NCBI RefSeq assembly: GCF_021184045.1
Contig: NZ_CP073710.1
Coordinates: 2,366,685-2,430,684 of the forward strand
Direction: 5' to 3'
Length of the DNA stretch: 64,000 bases
Source: Methanococcoides orientis
GTDB lineage: Archaea > Halobacteriota > Methanosarcinia > Methanosarcinales > Methanosarcinaceae
Numbering within the stretch: the stretch's first letter is position 1; each line of letters begins with the position of its first letter. A program made the translations under genes and the position numbers. Positions 43,207 through 52,377 of this stretch are shown in pieces. The notes below the pieces were generated by a model. That model saw only the letters and a list, made by a program, of their open reading frames with translations. It was not told the DNA's origin and did not search any database.

Positions 43207-43977
43207 TTAATATATCCTATTGTTCTTTAAAGATCTCAATGTGATAAGTGAAAGTGCTGTTGCTGTAACGTCTCCTTCACCTTTTCCCCATGAACCGTTA
43301 ACATTCTGCCTTGATAGGAGCCAGTTCTCAGATGCTTCAAGGTCTTCTTTATACCCTGCGGTCGATAATGCCTGGATCACGAGATTGCTTGTGGAGATGA
43401 ACTTCCAGCCACCGTCTTCGTTCCTCTCTGATAGTATCCATTCTGCACGCTCGTTGATGAAATCGGCAAAAAGGTCTTCTTCGATCAGATGATCCTGTTC
43501 GATCAGGGCAGTAATGATAAGTGATGTCGTTCCCACGTGTTCCCATTTCTCGCCATAGTTCTCTACAAGCCACCTGCAGCCTTCTGGATCGTGAATGCCC
43601 ATGTCTGCCAGGGCCATTAATGCGTAAGTGGTATCATAAACATCATTTTCCCACGAGCCGTTGCTTTCCTTTCTGGAGGTAAGCCATTGTGAGCTACCTT
43701 CAAGATCAATGTCTGGTGATCCGTGGTCTGATGATGCAAGCGCGGAACAGGCTCTTGCTGTTTCCCTTACTGAATCGTTCCAGTTGGTTCCGCTCCTGAG
43801 TTGCATCAGCCGGGAAGAATAGTCATTTTCAACATCCCAGAGTTCACATGCAGTTACTAGGCGTGATAATTCCTTTGCACTGGATGGATCCTGCTGGTAT
43901 ATCCATATAAATGCTCTGTCTATTGCATCTTCCATGCGATAGATGACGTTGACATCATTATTTAGTGTTTTTACCAT
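43207..43977 (-). CDS. Alpha/alpha-toroid protein with terpene cyclase-like repeats
   Basis: A 256-residue protein of repeated helical hairpins with QW-like ends: WLTSRKESNGSWENDVYDTT, WILSERNEDGGWKFISTSNL and WLLSRQNVNGSWGKGEGDVT. This is the prenyltransferase/squalene oxidase fold. It lacks the DXDD or DXDDTA catalytic motif of real cyclases, and is half their size, so it is probably binding or structural. Its ATG lies inside the last 20 bases of the second nrdD, implying coexpression. Confidence 0.8.
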   Translation of the reverse strand: MVKTLNNDVNVIYRMEDAIDRAFIWIYQQDPSSAKELSRLVTACELWDVENDYSSRLMQLRSGTNWNDSVRETARACSALASSDHGSPDIDLEGSSQWLTSRKESNGSWENDVYDTTYALMALADMGIHDPEGCRWLVENYGEKWEHVGTTSLIITALIEQDHLIEEDLFADFINERAEWILSERNEDGGWKFISTSNLVIQALSTAGYKEDLEASENWLLSRQNVNGSWGKGEGDVTATALSLITLRSLKNNRIY

Positions 43978-45808
43978 GAAGGTTGTATCGATGCCGTTCT
44001 TCGTACTCTTTCTGTTTTCCCGGGTTCCATTGTTTCACGTGTCCGAAATAACCTGTGACCCTTGATACATGATCGATCGCAGGTTTATTACAAATGGGAC
44101 ATTCAAGGTTCATTCCGCGGGAAACATGCCTGTTCTCACAGACAGAGAAGTCAGGCGAGAAGCAGAAGTATGCAAGGTTCGTTTCGGAAAGTTTCTGTAT
44201 TAGTTCGCTCATTCCTTCGGGGTCGGGAAAACTTTCTCCCATCCAAATATGGCTTATAGTTCCTCCGGTAAAATATGGGTGGAACTCTGATTCTATCTTT
44301 ATCTTCTCTGCCAGGGATATCTTTGAGCTGTAAGGTACATGTGTGGAGTTCGTATAATATGCATCATGACTGCTTCCCTGCATGTGTGCTTTTTCACCGA
44401 AGGAGGACCTGTCAAGCATGGCAAGCCTGTGTGCGGTGCTCTCTGCAGGGGTCTGTTCGAACGTGTATTCAATTCCGTCTTCCCTTGAGTATGTCTCTAT
44501 CTTTGCAAGCATATGACGAATTATCTTTATTCCCATCTCATGCTGCTCTATCAGACCTTCTCCTGTAATGTTCAGCAGGCATTCATTAAGTCCGACCACT
44601 CCAAAGGTCAGATGTCGCGAATCAGGATCGAAATACGGGAGGTCATTTTCAGTTCTCTGCAAAAGCCAGGGTAGTATCTTCCATTCGTATAATGACCTTC
44701 TGACTATCTCCTGTCCTTCGAGCAGGGCTTTCCTTGTTATCTCCAGAACTTCATCCAGCCGTTCAAAGAACCTATCGATATTTTCGATCCTGTCTATCCC
44801 ATTTGTTCTTTTTGTTCTGTCTGAATCAAGTGCAACTCCTGGCAGGTTCACAGTTACTATCTTATTGGAACCGCTTCCCATTCCGCCAGCTGTCCACACT
44901 CCTCCGGAATGTCTTGCAAGAAGGCGGCAGCACATGGCCTGTACAGTGTTCTCTTCAAGATAATCTGCGGTCAGGTTCAGGAAATATGGAGCACCTGTGG
45001 AAGACGTGGCATACATCGTTTTTTTCCATAAGGGGTCTTCAAGGTCAAGGTCTTTTGTTATGGCTGTAGTTATCAGTGGGAATGTGAATGGAAGTCCGTC
45101 AGCGTCACCATTTGCTGCGATCTCCATAAATGCGTCGTAGATAGCAAGTGCCTCTTTTTCAAATTCTGAGTATGTCCTGTCAATGAACTTACCATCATAG
45201 ACCGCAGGTTCATTTGCAAGGGATGAAGGACAATTGATACGAAGTCCGATGTTGGTGAATGCACTCTGTGCACCGATACGGTTGGACTGGTTCATCTGGA
45301 ACATGAATCCCTGTACTATCTGGAGAAGTTCCTCTTCATCGATATCCGAATAGTGAAGATGCGGTGCAAGTAGCCAGTTGAACATATCAATAGCCTGGGC
45401 TCCTGCGAAGAACTGCTGGGAATGCAGCATGAATGACATTGCATGGAACATGGCTGCATTGAATTGTTTTGCAGGAGCACTTCTGGAGTCCGGGAACTTC
45501 AGTCCGTCCATGAGGAATATCCTGCCATCAATACCATTGCAGTAAGGCTTGAATGGATCGCTCAGGTCGTGTATGTGTATGTTACCTTTAATGTGTGCAT
45601 TGGCAACATCTTTAGAGTATAGCTTTTCAAGTGCGTATATTTTCTTGAGCTGAGATGAAATGTGCATGTCAATGACAGAAGGACTAAGTCGTGTGTTGGC
45701 ATTTTCTCTTATCAGCCAGTTCTTTTCATACAGGACATCATCTATCAGTTCGTTAGTGTCTTTAAAATCAAGACGATTGATCTCCTCTTTATCTTCACTC
45801 CCACTCAT
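43958..45808 (-). CDS. nrdD: Second class III ribonucleoside-triphosphate reductase, no ATP-cone
   Basis: A shorter glycyl-radical reductase of about 616 residues. NIHIHDLSDPFKPYCNGIDG, HSQQFFAGAQAIDMFNWLL and TYTFEQTPAESTAHRLA-like EYTFEQTPAESTAHRLAMLD mark the barrel. The C-terminus has zinc cysteines (SVCENRH, ECPICN) and the radical loop RVTGYFGHVKQWN. The N-terminal ATP-cone of the copy at 30397 is missing. No nrdG is adjacent, so it may be activated by the NrdG at 32786 or another. I chose ATG 45808; 45829 is also open. Confidence 0.9.
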   Translation of the reverse strand: MSGSEDKEEINRLDFKDTNELIDDVLYEKNWLIRENANTRLSPSVIDMHISSQLKKIYALEKLYSKDVANAHIKGNIHIHDLSDPFKPYCNGIDGRIFLMDGLKFPDSRSAPAKQFNAAMFHAMSFMLHSQQFFAGAQAIDMFNWLLAPHLHYSDIDEEELLQIVQGFMFQMNQSNRIGAQSAFTNIGLRINCPSSLANEPAVYDGKFIDRTYSEFEKEALAIYDAFMEIAANGDADGLPFTFPLITTAITKDLDLEDPLWKKTMYATSSTGAPYFLNLTADYLEENTVQAMCCRLLARHSGGVWTAGGMGSGSNKIVTVNLPGVALDSDRTKRTNGIDRIENIDRFFERLDEVLEITRKALLEGQEIVRRSLYEWKILPWLLQRTENDLPYFDPDSRHLTFGVVGLNECLLNITGEGLIEQHEMGIKIIRHMLAKIETYSREDGIEYTFEQTPAESTAHRLAMLDRSSFGEKAHMQGSSHDAYYTNSTHVPYSSKISLAEKIKIESEFHPYFTGGTISHIWMGESFPDPEGMSELIQKLSETNLAYFCFSPDFSVCENRHVSRGMNLECPICNKPAIDHVSRVTGYFGHVKQWNPGKQKEYEERHRYNLHGKNTK

Positions 45809-45979
45809 GACTAAATGTTTGGAAGTCAAGATTTAAATAGCTATTTAGAAGGACTGAACAAAAGTTAGGCCATGTATCAAATATAGTGTTCGGTCAGTGG
45901 GTCAAATATATCAAAAAAGGGTGAGGGGACATCAGGGGTGGTTGTTTCACCATCTCTTGCCAATGTCCTCTTGAGGTGA

Positions 45980-46816
45980 TTATTTTACGAAATCTTCGAC
46001 AGCGTCAACGATCTCATTGAAGGTCTTATACCATTCGGAATCGCCTTTGATATCTTCATGGACCTTTCCACTGTCACTTGTGGCTGCAATTTCTGTTTCG
46101 ATAGGTAATGTGCCAAGCACTTTCACTCCAAAGTCCTCTGCTGCCTTTGATACTCCGCCTGATCCGAATACGTGTATTATCTCGTCACAGTGTGGGCAGA
46201 TGATACCGCTCATGTTCTCAACCATTCCAATAACAGGAACTTCGATCATGTTTGCGAAGTTGAGTGACTTCCTGACACTTGTAAGTGCAACATCCTGTGG
46301 TGTTGTGACAACGACAGCACCATCGAGGTTTCCAATGAGCTGTGCAATGCTCAGTGGTTCGTCTCCTGTTCCGGGAGGCAGGTCGATGATAAGATAGTCC
46401 AGCACGCCCCAGTCAACTTCTTCGAGGAATTGTTTGATGGCACTCATCTTAGCAGGTCCTCTCCAGATCACAGGGGAGTCATCGCTATCGAGGAGAAGTC
46501 CTACGGACATGACCTTCAGGTTATCGCTGACCTTTACCGGAACAATGCCTTTTTCTCCTACAGTTGGTTTCTGACCTTCAACTCCGAACATAGTTGGGAT
46601 TGTGGGGCCGTGTATGTCGCTGTCAAGAAGACCGACCTTGTATCCGCGGTCAGCAAGTGTGGCAGCAAGGTTGGCGGAGACTGTGCTTTTTCCCACGCCG
46701 CCTTTTCCGCTCATGACCATGATCTTCTTCTTTATGCCTCTAAGATTGGTTACGAGCTTTGGTTCTTCTGGCTTTGCGTTAAGCAGACTTTCCGGTGATT
46801 GAATATTGGATGCCAT
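45980..46816 (-). CDS. Mrp/NBP35-family Fe-S carrier ATPase (ApbC)
   Basis: A 278-residue P-loop protein. The deviant Walker A is VMSGKGGVGKSTVSANLAA, followed by GLLDSDIHGPTIP and DLPPGTGDEPL. The C-terminal pair GIICPHCDEII (CxxC) binds a bridging Fe-S cluster in the dimer. It acts in Fe-S cluster transfer, relevant to the many Fe-S enzymes of methanogens. The DUF134 gene lies 37 bases upstream on the same strand. Confidence 0.94.
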   Translation of the reverse strand: MASNIQSPESLLNAKPEEPKLVTNLRGIKKKIMVMSGKGGVGKSTVSANLAATLADRGYKVGLLDSDIHGPTIPTMFGVEGQKPTVGEKGIVPVKVSDNLKVMSVGLLLDSDDSPVIWRGPAKMSAIKQFLEEVDWGVLDYLIIDLPPGTGDEPLSIAQLIGNLDGAVVVTTPQDVALTSVRKSLNFANMIEVPVIGMVENMSGIICPHCDEIIHVFGSGGVSKAAEDFGVKVLGTLPIETEIAATSDSGKVHEDIKGDSEWYKTFNEIVDAVEDFVK

Positions 46817-46853
46817 TTTAAATCTCCTGTGATTATTTTTGAGTTACCAGAGT

Positions 46854-47177
46854 TCAGTTCTCTTCGTTCTGGTCTTTGATGCTGACATAGTTTCCACCCT
46901 TGATCTCTATTGCCTTTCCTGTGGTCAATGCAAAGGCTATCTTCTTTCTTGCACTCTTAAGATCTTCCCAGAATGCACGCCTTGAGATCCCCATCTGTGT
47001 TGCTGCTTCCTGCTGCTGGAGTCCTTCGTAATCCACAAGTCTTAATGCTTCCAGCTCTTCCACTGCAACGGAGACTACCTCAAGCTCCGAAAGTGCAACT
47101 CCACGTGGCTTAAAATAGAATCCTTCCGGGTTGCATTTGACCCTTCTGGGGCTTTTTGGTCTTCCTCTGCATGTCAT
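46854..47177 (-). CDS. DUF134 HTH protein (UPF0251)
   Basis: A 107-residue putative DNA-binding protein: [20 protein letters not shown] at the start, then an HTH ([40 protein letters not shown]). The first ATG at 47195 overlaps GAGGAGAT, which instead looks like the ribosome site for ATG 47177. A TATA-like TTATATATAAG precedes it. Cotranscription with the Mrp-type ATPase is likely, a common pairing for this family. Confidence 0.86.
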   Translation of the reverse strand: MTCRGRPKSPRRVKCNPEGFYFKPRGVALSELEVVSVAVEELEALRLVDYEGLQQQEAATQMGISRRAFWEDLKSARKKIAFALTTGKAIEIKGGNYVSIKDQNEEN

Positions 47178-47384
47178 AACATCGTATCTCCTCATATGTT
47201 AGCTTATATATAAGCAATTCCCACAATGCTTTTATATTTATTCCCATGTGTTTAAAAACGTTTTTTTAATTGCATATCCCGCTCCACTTTTTTCTAAAAA
47301 AATAACAATGGAGGTTCCATAAGCAAAAGGCTATTATGTATTTTCACAATTATTGTATTAGAATTTATTGAGGAGATGCTGTAT

Positions 47385-48497
47385 ATGGATAAGGATATGC
47401 TGATGTGGGACGAGACCATTTTCAGGGATGGTAGTGTTCTTGAACTGGACCATCTTCCTGATCATTTCTCGCACCGTGAAACACAGATGCAATCCCTTAT
47501 GTACAGTTTGCGGCCTGCTCTTCGGGGAATGCGTCCTATCAACAGCCTTCTCAGTGGGCCACCGGGTACCGGAAAGACAACGACGGTCATGAAGGTTTTC
47601 GGGGAGATGAAAAAACACTCGGAAAATGTGGTTTTCGTAAAGGTGAACTGCCAGATGGATTCTACAAAGTTTGCTGTTATTGCGAGGGTCTACAAGGCGC
47701 TTTTCAAAGTATCTCCTCCTGCATCAGGAGTTGCATTCAGGAAACTTTTTGAAAAGGTAATGAACTTCCTTGTAGAAAATGAGAAGACGCTGGTTGTCTG
47801 CCTTGATGATATCAATTATCTTTATCATGAAGGAAATGCTGACGATGTCATGTATTCCATGCTCAGGGCTCACGAACAGTTCCCGGGAGCAAAGGTTGGT
47901 GTGATCGCTATCGTGAGTGATACCGGAAAGCTTTACCAGTTCGACCCGAAGGTGAACTCGGTGTTCCTGCCGGAAGAGGTTGCTTTCCCAAGGTATGCGT
48001 ATGATGAGCTCCAGGACATCCTTGGCAGAAGGATCGATCTTGCATTTTTCCCTAATGTCGTATCGGATGAAGTAAAGGATGCTATTGTGGAATACGTTGA
48101 TATGACCGGTGACCTCCGGGTGGGCATAGATCTTCTGAAACGTTCGGGCCTGAATGCCGAAAGGCGAGCCAGCAGGACAATATCTGTTGAAGATGTGGAA
48201 AGTGCATATGAAAATTCCCGTTTATTGCATCTTGGAAGGAGCATTATGTCCCTTACACCCGATGAGCGAACACTTCTCGAGCTTATCGCAAAGCAAAGGG
48301 AATGCCAGACCGGTGAGCTCTACAAGCTTTTCCATGAACAGACTGGTCTTGGATACACTCGGTTCTATGATATGGTCAACAAGCTCAATGATGCACGCTA
48401 TGTTAGCACTGATTTTTCCGGCAAAGGCACTCGTGGTCGTACACGTATCGTGAAACCAAGATATCAGCCGGAAGATATTCTCAAGTGCCTTGAATGA
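47385..48497 (+). CDS. cdc6: Orc1/Cdc6-type replication initiator
   Basis: A 370-residue AAA+ initiator. Walker A is [10 protein letters not shown], Walker B is LVVCLDDINYLY, sensor 1 lies in GVIAIVSDTG, and the C-terminal winged helix spans about 280-370 (ECQTGELYKLFHEQTGLGYT, RFYDMVNKLNDARYVSTDFS). ATG 47385 is chosen because AGGAGAT at 47371-47377 covers the earlier ATG 47376. Such genes often lie beside replication origins. I did not see convincing origin recognition repeats in 47200-47380. Confidence 0.92.
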   Translation: MDKDMLMWDETIFRDGSVLELDHLPDHFSHRETQMQSLMYSLRPALRGMRPINSLLSGPPGTGKTTTVMKVFGEMKKHSENVVFVKVNCQMDSTKFAVIARVYKALFKVSPPASGVAFRKLFEKVMNFLVENEKTLVVCLDDINYLYHEGNADDVMYSMLRAHEQFPGAKVGVIAIVSDTGKLYQFDPKVNSVFLPEEVAFPRYAYDELQDILGRRIDLAFFPNVVSDEVKDAIVEYVDMTGDLRVGIDLLKRSGLNAERRASRTISVEDVESAYENSRLLHLGRSIMSLTPDERTLLELIAKQRECQTGELYKLFHEQTGLGYTRFYDMVNKLNDARYVSTDFSGKGTRGRTRIVKPRYQPEDILKCLE

Positions 48498-48510
48498 AGG
48501 GGGTAGGACG

Positions 48511-49074
48511 TTGGAGACAAGAACTAAAGTATGGCTTACAGAAGATGGGAAGCATATAATCGGTGCTGGTAAGGTTAATTTGCTCAAAGCCATTGATGAA
48601 GAACGTTCTTTAAGTAAAGCATGTAAAAAACTCGGGATGTCTTACAAACATGCATGGCTCATCCTGAAGAAAATGAATGAACGGGGAGACCAGGAGGTCG
48701 TGTACACTGTCAGGGGTGGAAAGGACCAGGGTACTTTCCTGACCGAGTATGGTAAACAACTTATCGATGAATACGAGGCAAGTCGTACCTACATTGATGA
48801 AACGGTTGGTGATGACACCTCATGGGAGAACATTGCCTTCAAACTATCTGCCCGCAATAAATTGATCGGAAGGGTGGTCGAAGTTGAAAAAGGTGACATT
48901 GTCTCTAAGGTGAAGATCGAAGTAGATCCTGCAATTCTTACATCCATTGTAACAGCAGAGGCTGTTGACAGACTCGATGTAAAGGAAGGGGATGAGTTGT
49001 TTGCAATCATCAAATCCACCGAGGTCATGCTGGCAAGACCTTCTCGGGTATCAGCTGAAAATGAGGATAATTAA
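48511..49074 (+). CDS. ModE-like molybdate/tungstate regulator with TOBE domain
   Basis: N-terminal ModE-type winged helix (GAGKVNLLKAIDEERSLSKA, CKKLGMSYKHAWLILKKMNE) followed by a TOBE-like oxyanion-binding domain (SARNKLIGRVVEVEKGDIVS to EGDELFAIIKSTEVMLARPS). It should sense molybdate or tungstate needed for formylmethanofuran dehydrogenase. TTG 48511 is preferred, with GGGGGTAGG just ahead; TTG 48490 overlaps cdc6. No Mo transporter is nearby. Confidence 0.87.
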   Translation: METRTKVWLTEDGKHIIGAGKVNLLKAIDEERSLSKACKKLGMSYKHAWLILKKMNERGDQEVVYTVRGGKDQGTFLTEYGKQLIDEYEASRTYIDETVGDDTSWENIAFKLSARNKLIGRVVEVEKGDIVSKVKIEVDPAILTSIVTAEAVDRLDVKEGDELFAIIKSTEVMLARPSRVSAENEDN

Positions 49075-49854
49075 ATGGCTTCTATCAATATTATGTCATG
49101 GAATGTGAATGGTTTAAGGTCCATGGTGAAGAAAGGTTTTCTGGAATGGGTGGCTGAATCTCAACCTGATATACTCTGTCTTCAGGAGATTAAAGCACAG
49201 GAAAGGCAGCTTCCTACTAATCTGCGACATATTGATGGCTACATTCCTCATTTCTTTTCGGCAGAACGTAAAGGTTACAGTGGTGTTGCGGTTTATACGA
49301 AACTTCCTCCGGTAAATGTTGAATATGGTCTCGGTGAGAAGCGCTTTGATGTGGAAGGCAGGACTTTGATCGCAGAATTTGAGGATTTTGTTCTTTTCAA
49401 CATATATTTCCCTAATGGGAAAGCCTCTGATGAAAGGCTCCAGTACAAGATGGATTTCTATGATGCATTTATGGAACGTGCAGATGGATTCAAGGATGAA
49501 GGCAAGGATGTTATCGTATGTGGGGATGTGAACACCGCTCACAAAGAGATCGATCTTGCAAGACCCAAACAGAATGAGAAGTCCTCCGGTTTCCTTCCTA
49601 TGGAAAGAGCATGGATCGATACTTTCCTGGACCACGGCTATCTTGATACTTTCCGGATGTTCAATCAGGGGGCAGGACAATACAGCTGGTGGGATCAGAA
49701 GACGCGTGCAAGGGGCCGTAATGTTGGCTGGCGAATAGATTACTTCTTTGCAAGCGAGAGCCTGAAAAATCGGATAACTTCAGCTTACATACTGTCGGAT
49801 GTTATGGGTTCTGACCACTGCCCGATTGGCATCGAATTAGAGGTCGGTCAATAA
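49075..49854 (+). CDS. xth: Exodeoxyribonuclease III / AP endonuclease
   Basis: Base-excision repair enzyme of 259 residues. Family marks: [35 protein letters not shown] (metal Glu), [20 protein letters not shown], and the ending [33 protein letters not shown] with the catalytic His. It begins immediately after the stop of the ModE-like gene and is probably cotranscribed. Confidence 0.95.
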   Translation: MASINIMSWNVNGLRSMVKKGFLEWVAESQPDILCLQEIKAQERQLPTNLRHIDGYIPHFFSAERKGYSGVAVYTKLPPVNVEYGLGEKRFDVEGRTLIAEFEDFVLFNIYFPNGKASDERLQYKMDFYDAFMERADGFKDEGKDVIVCGDVNTAHKEIDLARPKQNEKSSGFLPMERAWIDTFLDHGYLDTFRMFNQGAGQYSWWDQKTRARGRNVGWRIDYFFASESLKNRITSAYILSDVMGSDHCPIGIELEVGQ

Positions 49855-49970
49855 TTGGAATGATATTTTGTTGATAGCCGGGCTGTGTAGCTTTTGCTAT
49901 CCAAAAAATATGGGTAATTATTTTATGAGAAATAGTAAGTGAGAATTTGTATTTATTAAAAAGAATTGTT

Positions 49971-49987
49971 GGGCGCAAAATGCGCCC
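49971..49987. terminator. Bidirectional terminator
   Basis: GGGCGCA and TGCGCCC form a perfect stem with an AAA loop between xth (plus) and the thermosome gene (minus). T-rich runs lie on both sides: TTTTTTATTTTTT on the plus strand, and TTCTTTTTAA on the minus strand. Confidence 0.75.
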
Positions 49988-50009
49988 TTATGTTTTTTAT
50001 TTTTTGAAT

Positions 50010-51650
50010 TTACATCATTGGAGGCATTCCGCCGCCCATACCGCCCATGCCGCCTTCTGGCATTGGTGGTGCTCTGGTTGATGCAATGATGTCGTCGATC
50101 CTGAGGATCATGACTGATGCTTCAGCTGCTGAGTTGATTGCCTGGGTCTTTACCCTGAGTGGCTCAACAACGCCGTTCTCCCACATGTCGATGACAGTGC
50201 CGGTGTAGACGTTAAGACCAGCGGTCTTTGTGCCTTTCTCATGGTGTGAGCGCAGTTCAACAAGCATGTCTATTGGGTCAAGACCTGCATTTTCTGCAAG
50301 TGTCCTTGGGACGATCTCGAGTGCTTCTGCGAATGCTTTGACTGCGAGCTGTTCCCTGCCGCTGAGTGTTGCTGCGTACTCGTTGAGTCTGAGTGCAACC
50401 TCTACTTCAGGTGCTCCGCCACCAGCGACGAGCTCTTCATCTTCGATTGCAACAGCGACTACACGGAGTGCGTCTTCGAGTGCTCTCTCGATGTTGTCGA
50501 TCACGTGCTCTGTACCGCCACGGAGGAGGATTGACACGGACTTTGGATTGACACAGCCGGTAATGAATACCATGTTGTCGCCACCGATCTTTCTCTCTTC
50601 GACAAGTTCTGCCTGTCCAAGATCGTCTGCGTTCATCTCTTCGATGTTGGTAACAAGTTTTGCACCTGTGGAGCGGACAAGTTTTTCCATGTCGCTCTTC
50701 TTGACACGCCTGACTGCAAAGAGACCTGCCTTTGCAAGGAAGTGCTGTGCCATGTCGTCGATACCTTTCTGGCAGAATACGACGTTTGCGCCACTGTCGG
50801 TAATGCTGGTCACAAGGTTTCTGAGCATTGCCTCTTCCTGATCAAGGAATGACTGGAGCTGGTCAGGGGATGTGATGGAGATCTCTGCATCGACTTCTGT
50901 TTCCTTAAGTTCGATAGCAGTGTTGAGGAGTGCGATCTTTGCGCCTTCTACCTTCTTTGGCATGTTGGCGTGTACCCTTTCCTTATCAAGGATCATACCT
51001 TCGATGAGTTCGGAGTCGTCGATACGTCCGCCGACCTTCTTCTCGATCTTGACGTTCTCGATCTCGACCTTGTTTCCGCCGTCCTGGTCGACGATGCTTG
51101 TGATAGCGTCTACAGCGATCTTGGAAAGTACTTCCTTTGATGCTTCTGCGCCTTTACCGGTCATTGCTGTGTCAGAGATCTTGGTAAGCATTTCCTTGTT
51201 GTCGCATGTGACATGCTTTGAAAGTGTTTTGAGGATCTCTCCTGCTTTTTTGGAGGCCATCCTGTAACCTGCTGCGATGATGGTTGGGTGGACGTCCTGC
51301 TCGATCATTTCTTCTGCTTTCTTGAGGAGTTCGCCTGCAACGACAGCTGCAGATGTTGTACCATCTCCAACTTCATCGTCCTGTGTCTTTGCGACTTCGA
51401 CGATCATTTTTGCAGCTGGGTGCTCAATGTCCATCTCTTTGAGGATGGTTGCACCATCGTTTGTGATAACTACATCTCCAAGGGAGTCTACAAGCATCTT
51501 GTCCATACCTTTTGGACCAAGGGTTGTTCTTACTGCTTCAGCAACTGCCTTTGCTGCCATGATGTTGTTGCTCTGGGCATCCCTGCCTCTAGTTCTCTGG
51601 CTACCTTCTCTTAAAATGAAGATAGGCTGTCCTGACATCTGTCCTGCCAT
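50010..51650 (-). CDS. ths: Thermosome subunit (group II chaperonin)
   Basis: A 546-residue CCT/thermosome subunit. ATP motifs: [27 protein letters not shown] and [20 protein letters not shown]-terminal [12 protein letters not shown]. The tail [17 protein letters not shown] is the usual Gly-Met-rich end facing the cavity. A TATA-like ATTATATATAG lies on the minus strand near 51727-51738, leaving a leader of about 50 bases. Only one subunit gene is in the window. Confidence 0.97.
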   Translation of the reverse strand: MAGQMSGQPIFILREGSQRTRGRDAQSNNIMAAKAVAEAVRTTLGPKGMDKMLVDSLGDVVITNDGATILKEMDIEHPAAKMIVEVAKTQDDEVGDGTTSAAVVAGELLKKAEEMIEQDVHPTIIAAGYRMASKKAGEILKTLSKHVTCDNKEMLTKISDTAMTGKGAEASKEVLSKIAVDAITSIVDQDGGNKVEIENVKIEKKVGGRIDDSELIEGMILDKERVHANMPKKVEGAKIALLNTAIELKETEVDAEISITSPDQLQSFLDQEEAMLRNLVTSITDSGANVVFCQKGIDDMAQHFLAKAGLFAVRRVKKSDMEKLVRSTGAKLVTNIEEMNADDLGQAELVEERKIGGDNMVFITGCVNPKSVSILLRGGTEHVIDNIERALEDALRVVAVAIEDEELVAGGGAPEVEVALRLNEYAATLSGREQLAVKAFAEALEIVPRTLAENAGLDPIDMLVELRSHHEKGTKTAGLNVYTGTVIDMWENGVVEPLRVKTQAINSAAEASVMILRIDDIIASTRAPPMPEGGMGGMGGGMPPMM

Positions 51651-51885
51651 ATATTTTAACCTCCTATATTAAACATAGATCAATGTAACTACCTGTGTCT
51701 CAGGTCGTTTTTACATGTTTGTAGTTCTATATATAATTTACTGATAACTGGTTTTTCCGGACCTAATTTCCAGTGATCACTGGGTGAGCTTGTGAACTGC
51801 TTACGACTAATACTATCCGTGCACAAAAAGCATCAGCTATGCGGTTAACATACCGATGGTTCATTTAATTCAAAAAAAGATAGTC
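51651..51885. other. Thermosome promoter region
   Basis: No gene. It holds the thermosome TATA box near 51727-51738 (minus strand) and, to the right, the hairpins ending the DUF5350 gene. Confidence 0.5.
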
Positions 51886-51935
51886 GGTCCCTTTCAAAGA
51901 GACCAATCTTGATAAAGGACTGATCTTTCAGTCCT
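51886..51935 (-). terminator. Double hairpin after DUF5350 gene
   Basis: AGGACTGA (51916-51923) and TCAGTCCT (51928-51935) form a perfect eight-pair stem with a TCTT loop. A second, weaker stem, GGTC/GACC at 51886-51904, is followed on the minus strand by a T-run (AAAAAAA on plus at 51872-51878). Confidence 0.6.
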
Positions 51936-51948
51936 GAAAGAGAGATAC

Positions 51949-52122
51949 TTAGTTTACAATAGCTTTTGGTGATCTCTTAAGGAAACGCCTTTTTGCGCCA
52001 CCTGAGGTGAATCTCTGTGCAGGTCCTGGATGTGCCTTTGCTCCGAAAGCTTTCTGCACTTTGATTATCCTTCCCTTTCTTCCTTTGACCTTTACCCATT
52101 CAATGCTGCCTGTTTTACCCAT
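51949..52122 (-). CDS. DUF5350 small basic protein
   Basis: A 57-residue very basic protein: [20 protein letters not shown], then [20 protein letters not shown]. It resembles the DUF5350 family of methanogens; its composition suggests RNA or ribosome binding, which is inference. GAGGATTG precedes the ATG. It is a separate transcript between thermosome and nurA. Confidence 0.82.
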   Translation of the reverse strand: MGKTGSIEWVKVKGRKGRIIKVQKAFGAKAHPGPAQRFTSGGAKRRFLKRSPKAIVN

Positions 52123-52377
52123 TATCAATCCTCGTTATGATTTTATGTTAATATTAATTTTAAGGCCCTGATGGCCTCTGATATCTATTATATTTGTAAT
52201 TGGCACAAATGTGGATATTTGTGACCTGATAAATACAATGTTATAGGTTTCCTTTAGATGTAATGTTTATAGTTAAAGTTTACGGAACTTATGATGTGTG
52301 AAGACTGATTGTTTCAGGCCAGTAAATTGAGCAATTGAATATAAAAAATAAACAGATATATCTATGTTCCTGTACAT

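Noticed and set aside
43207-43977. Functional squalene/hopene cyclase
   Set aside because: Too short and without the catalytic Asp-rich motif.
47200-47380. Replication origin next to cdc6
   Set aside because: I could not find repeated origin recognition boxes with the expected G-rich cores; a skew analysis would be needed.
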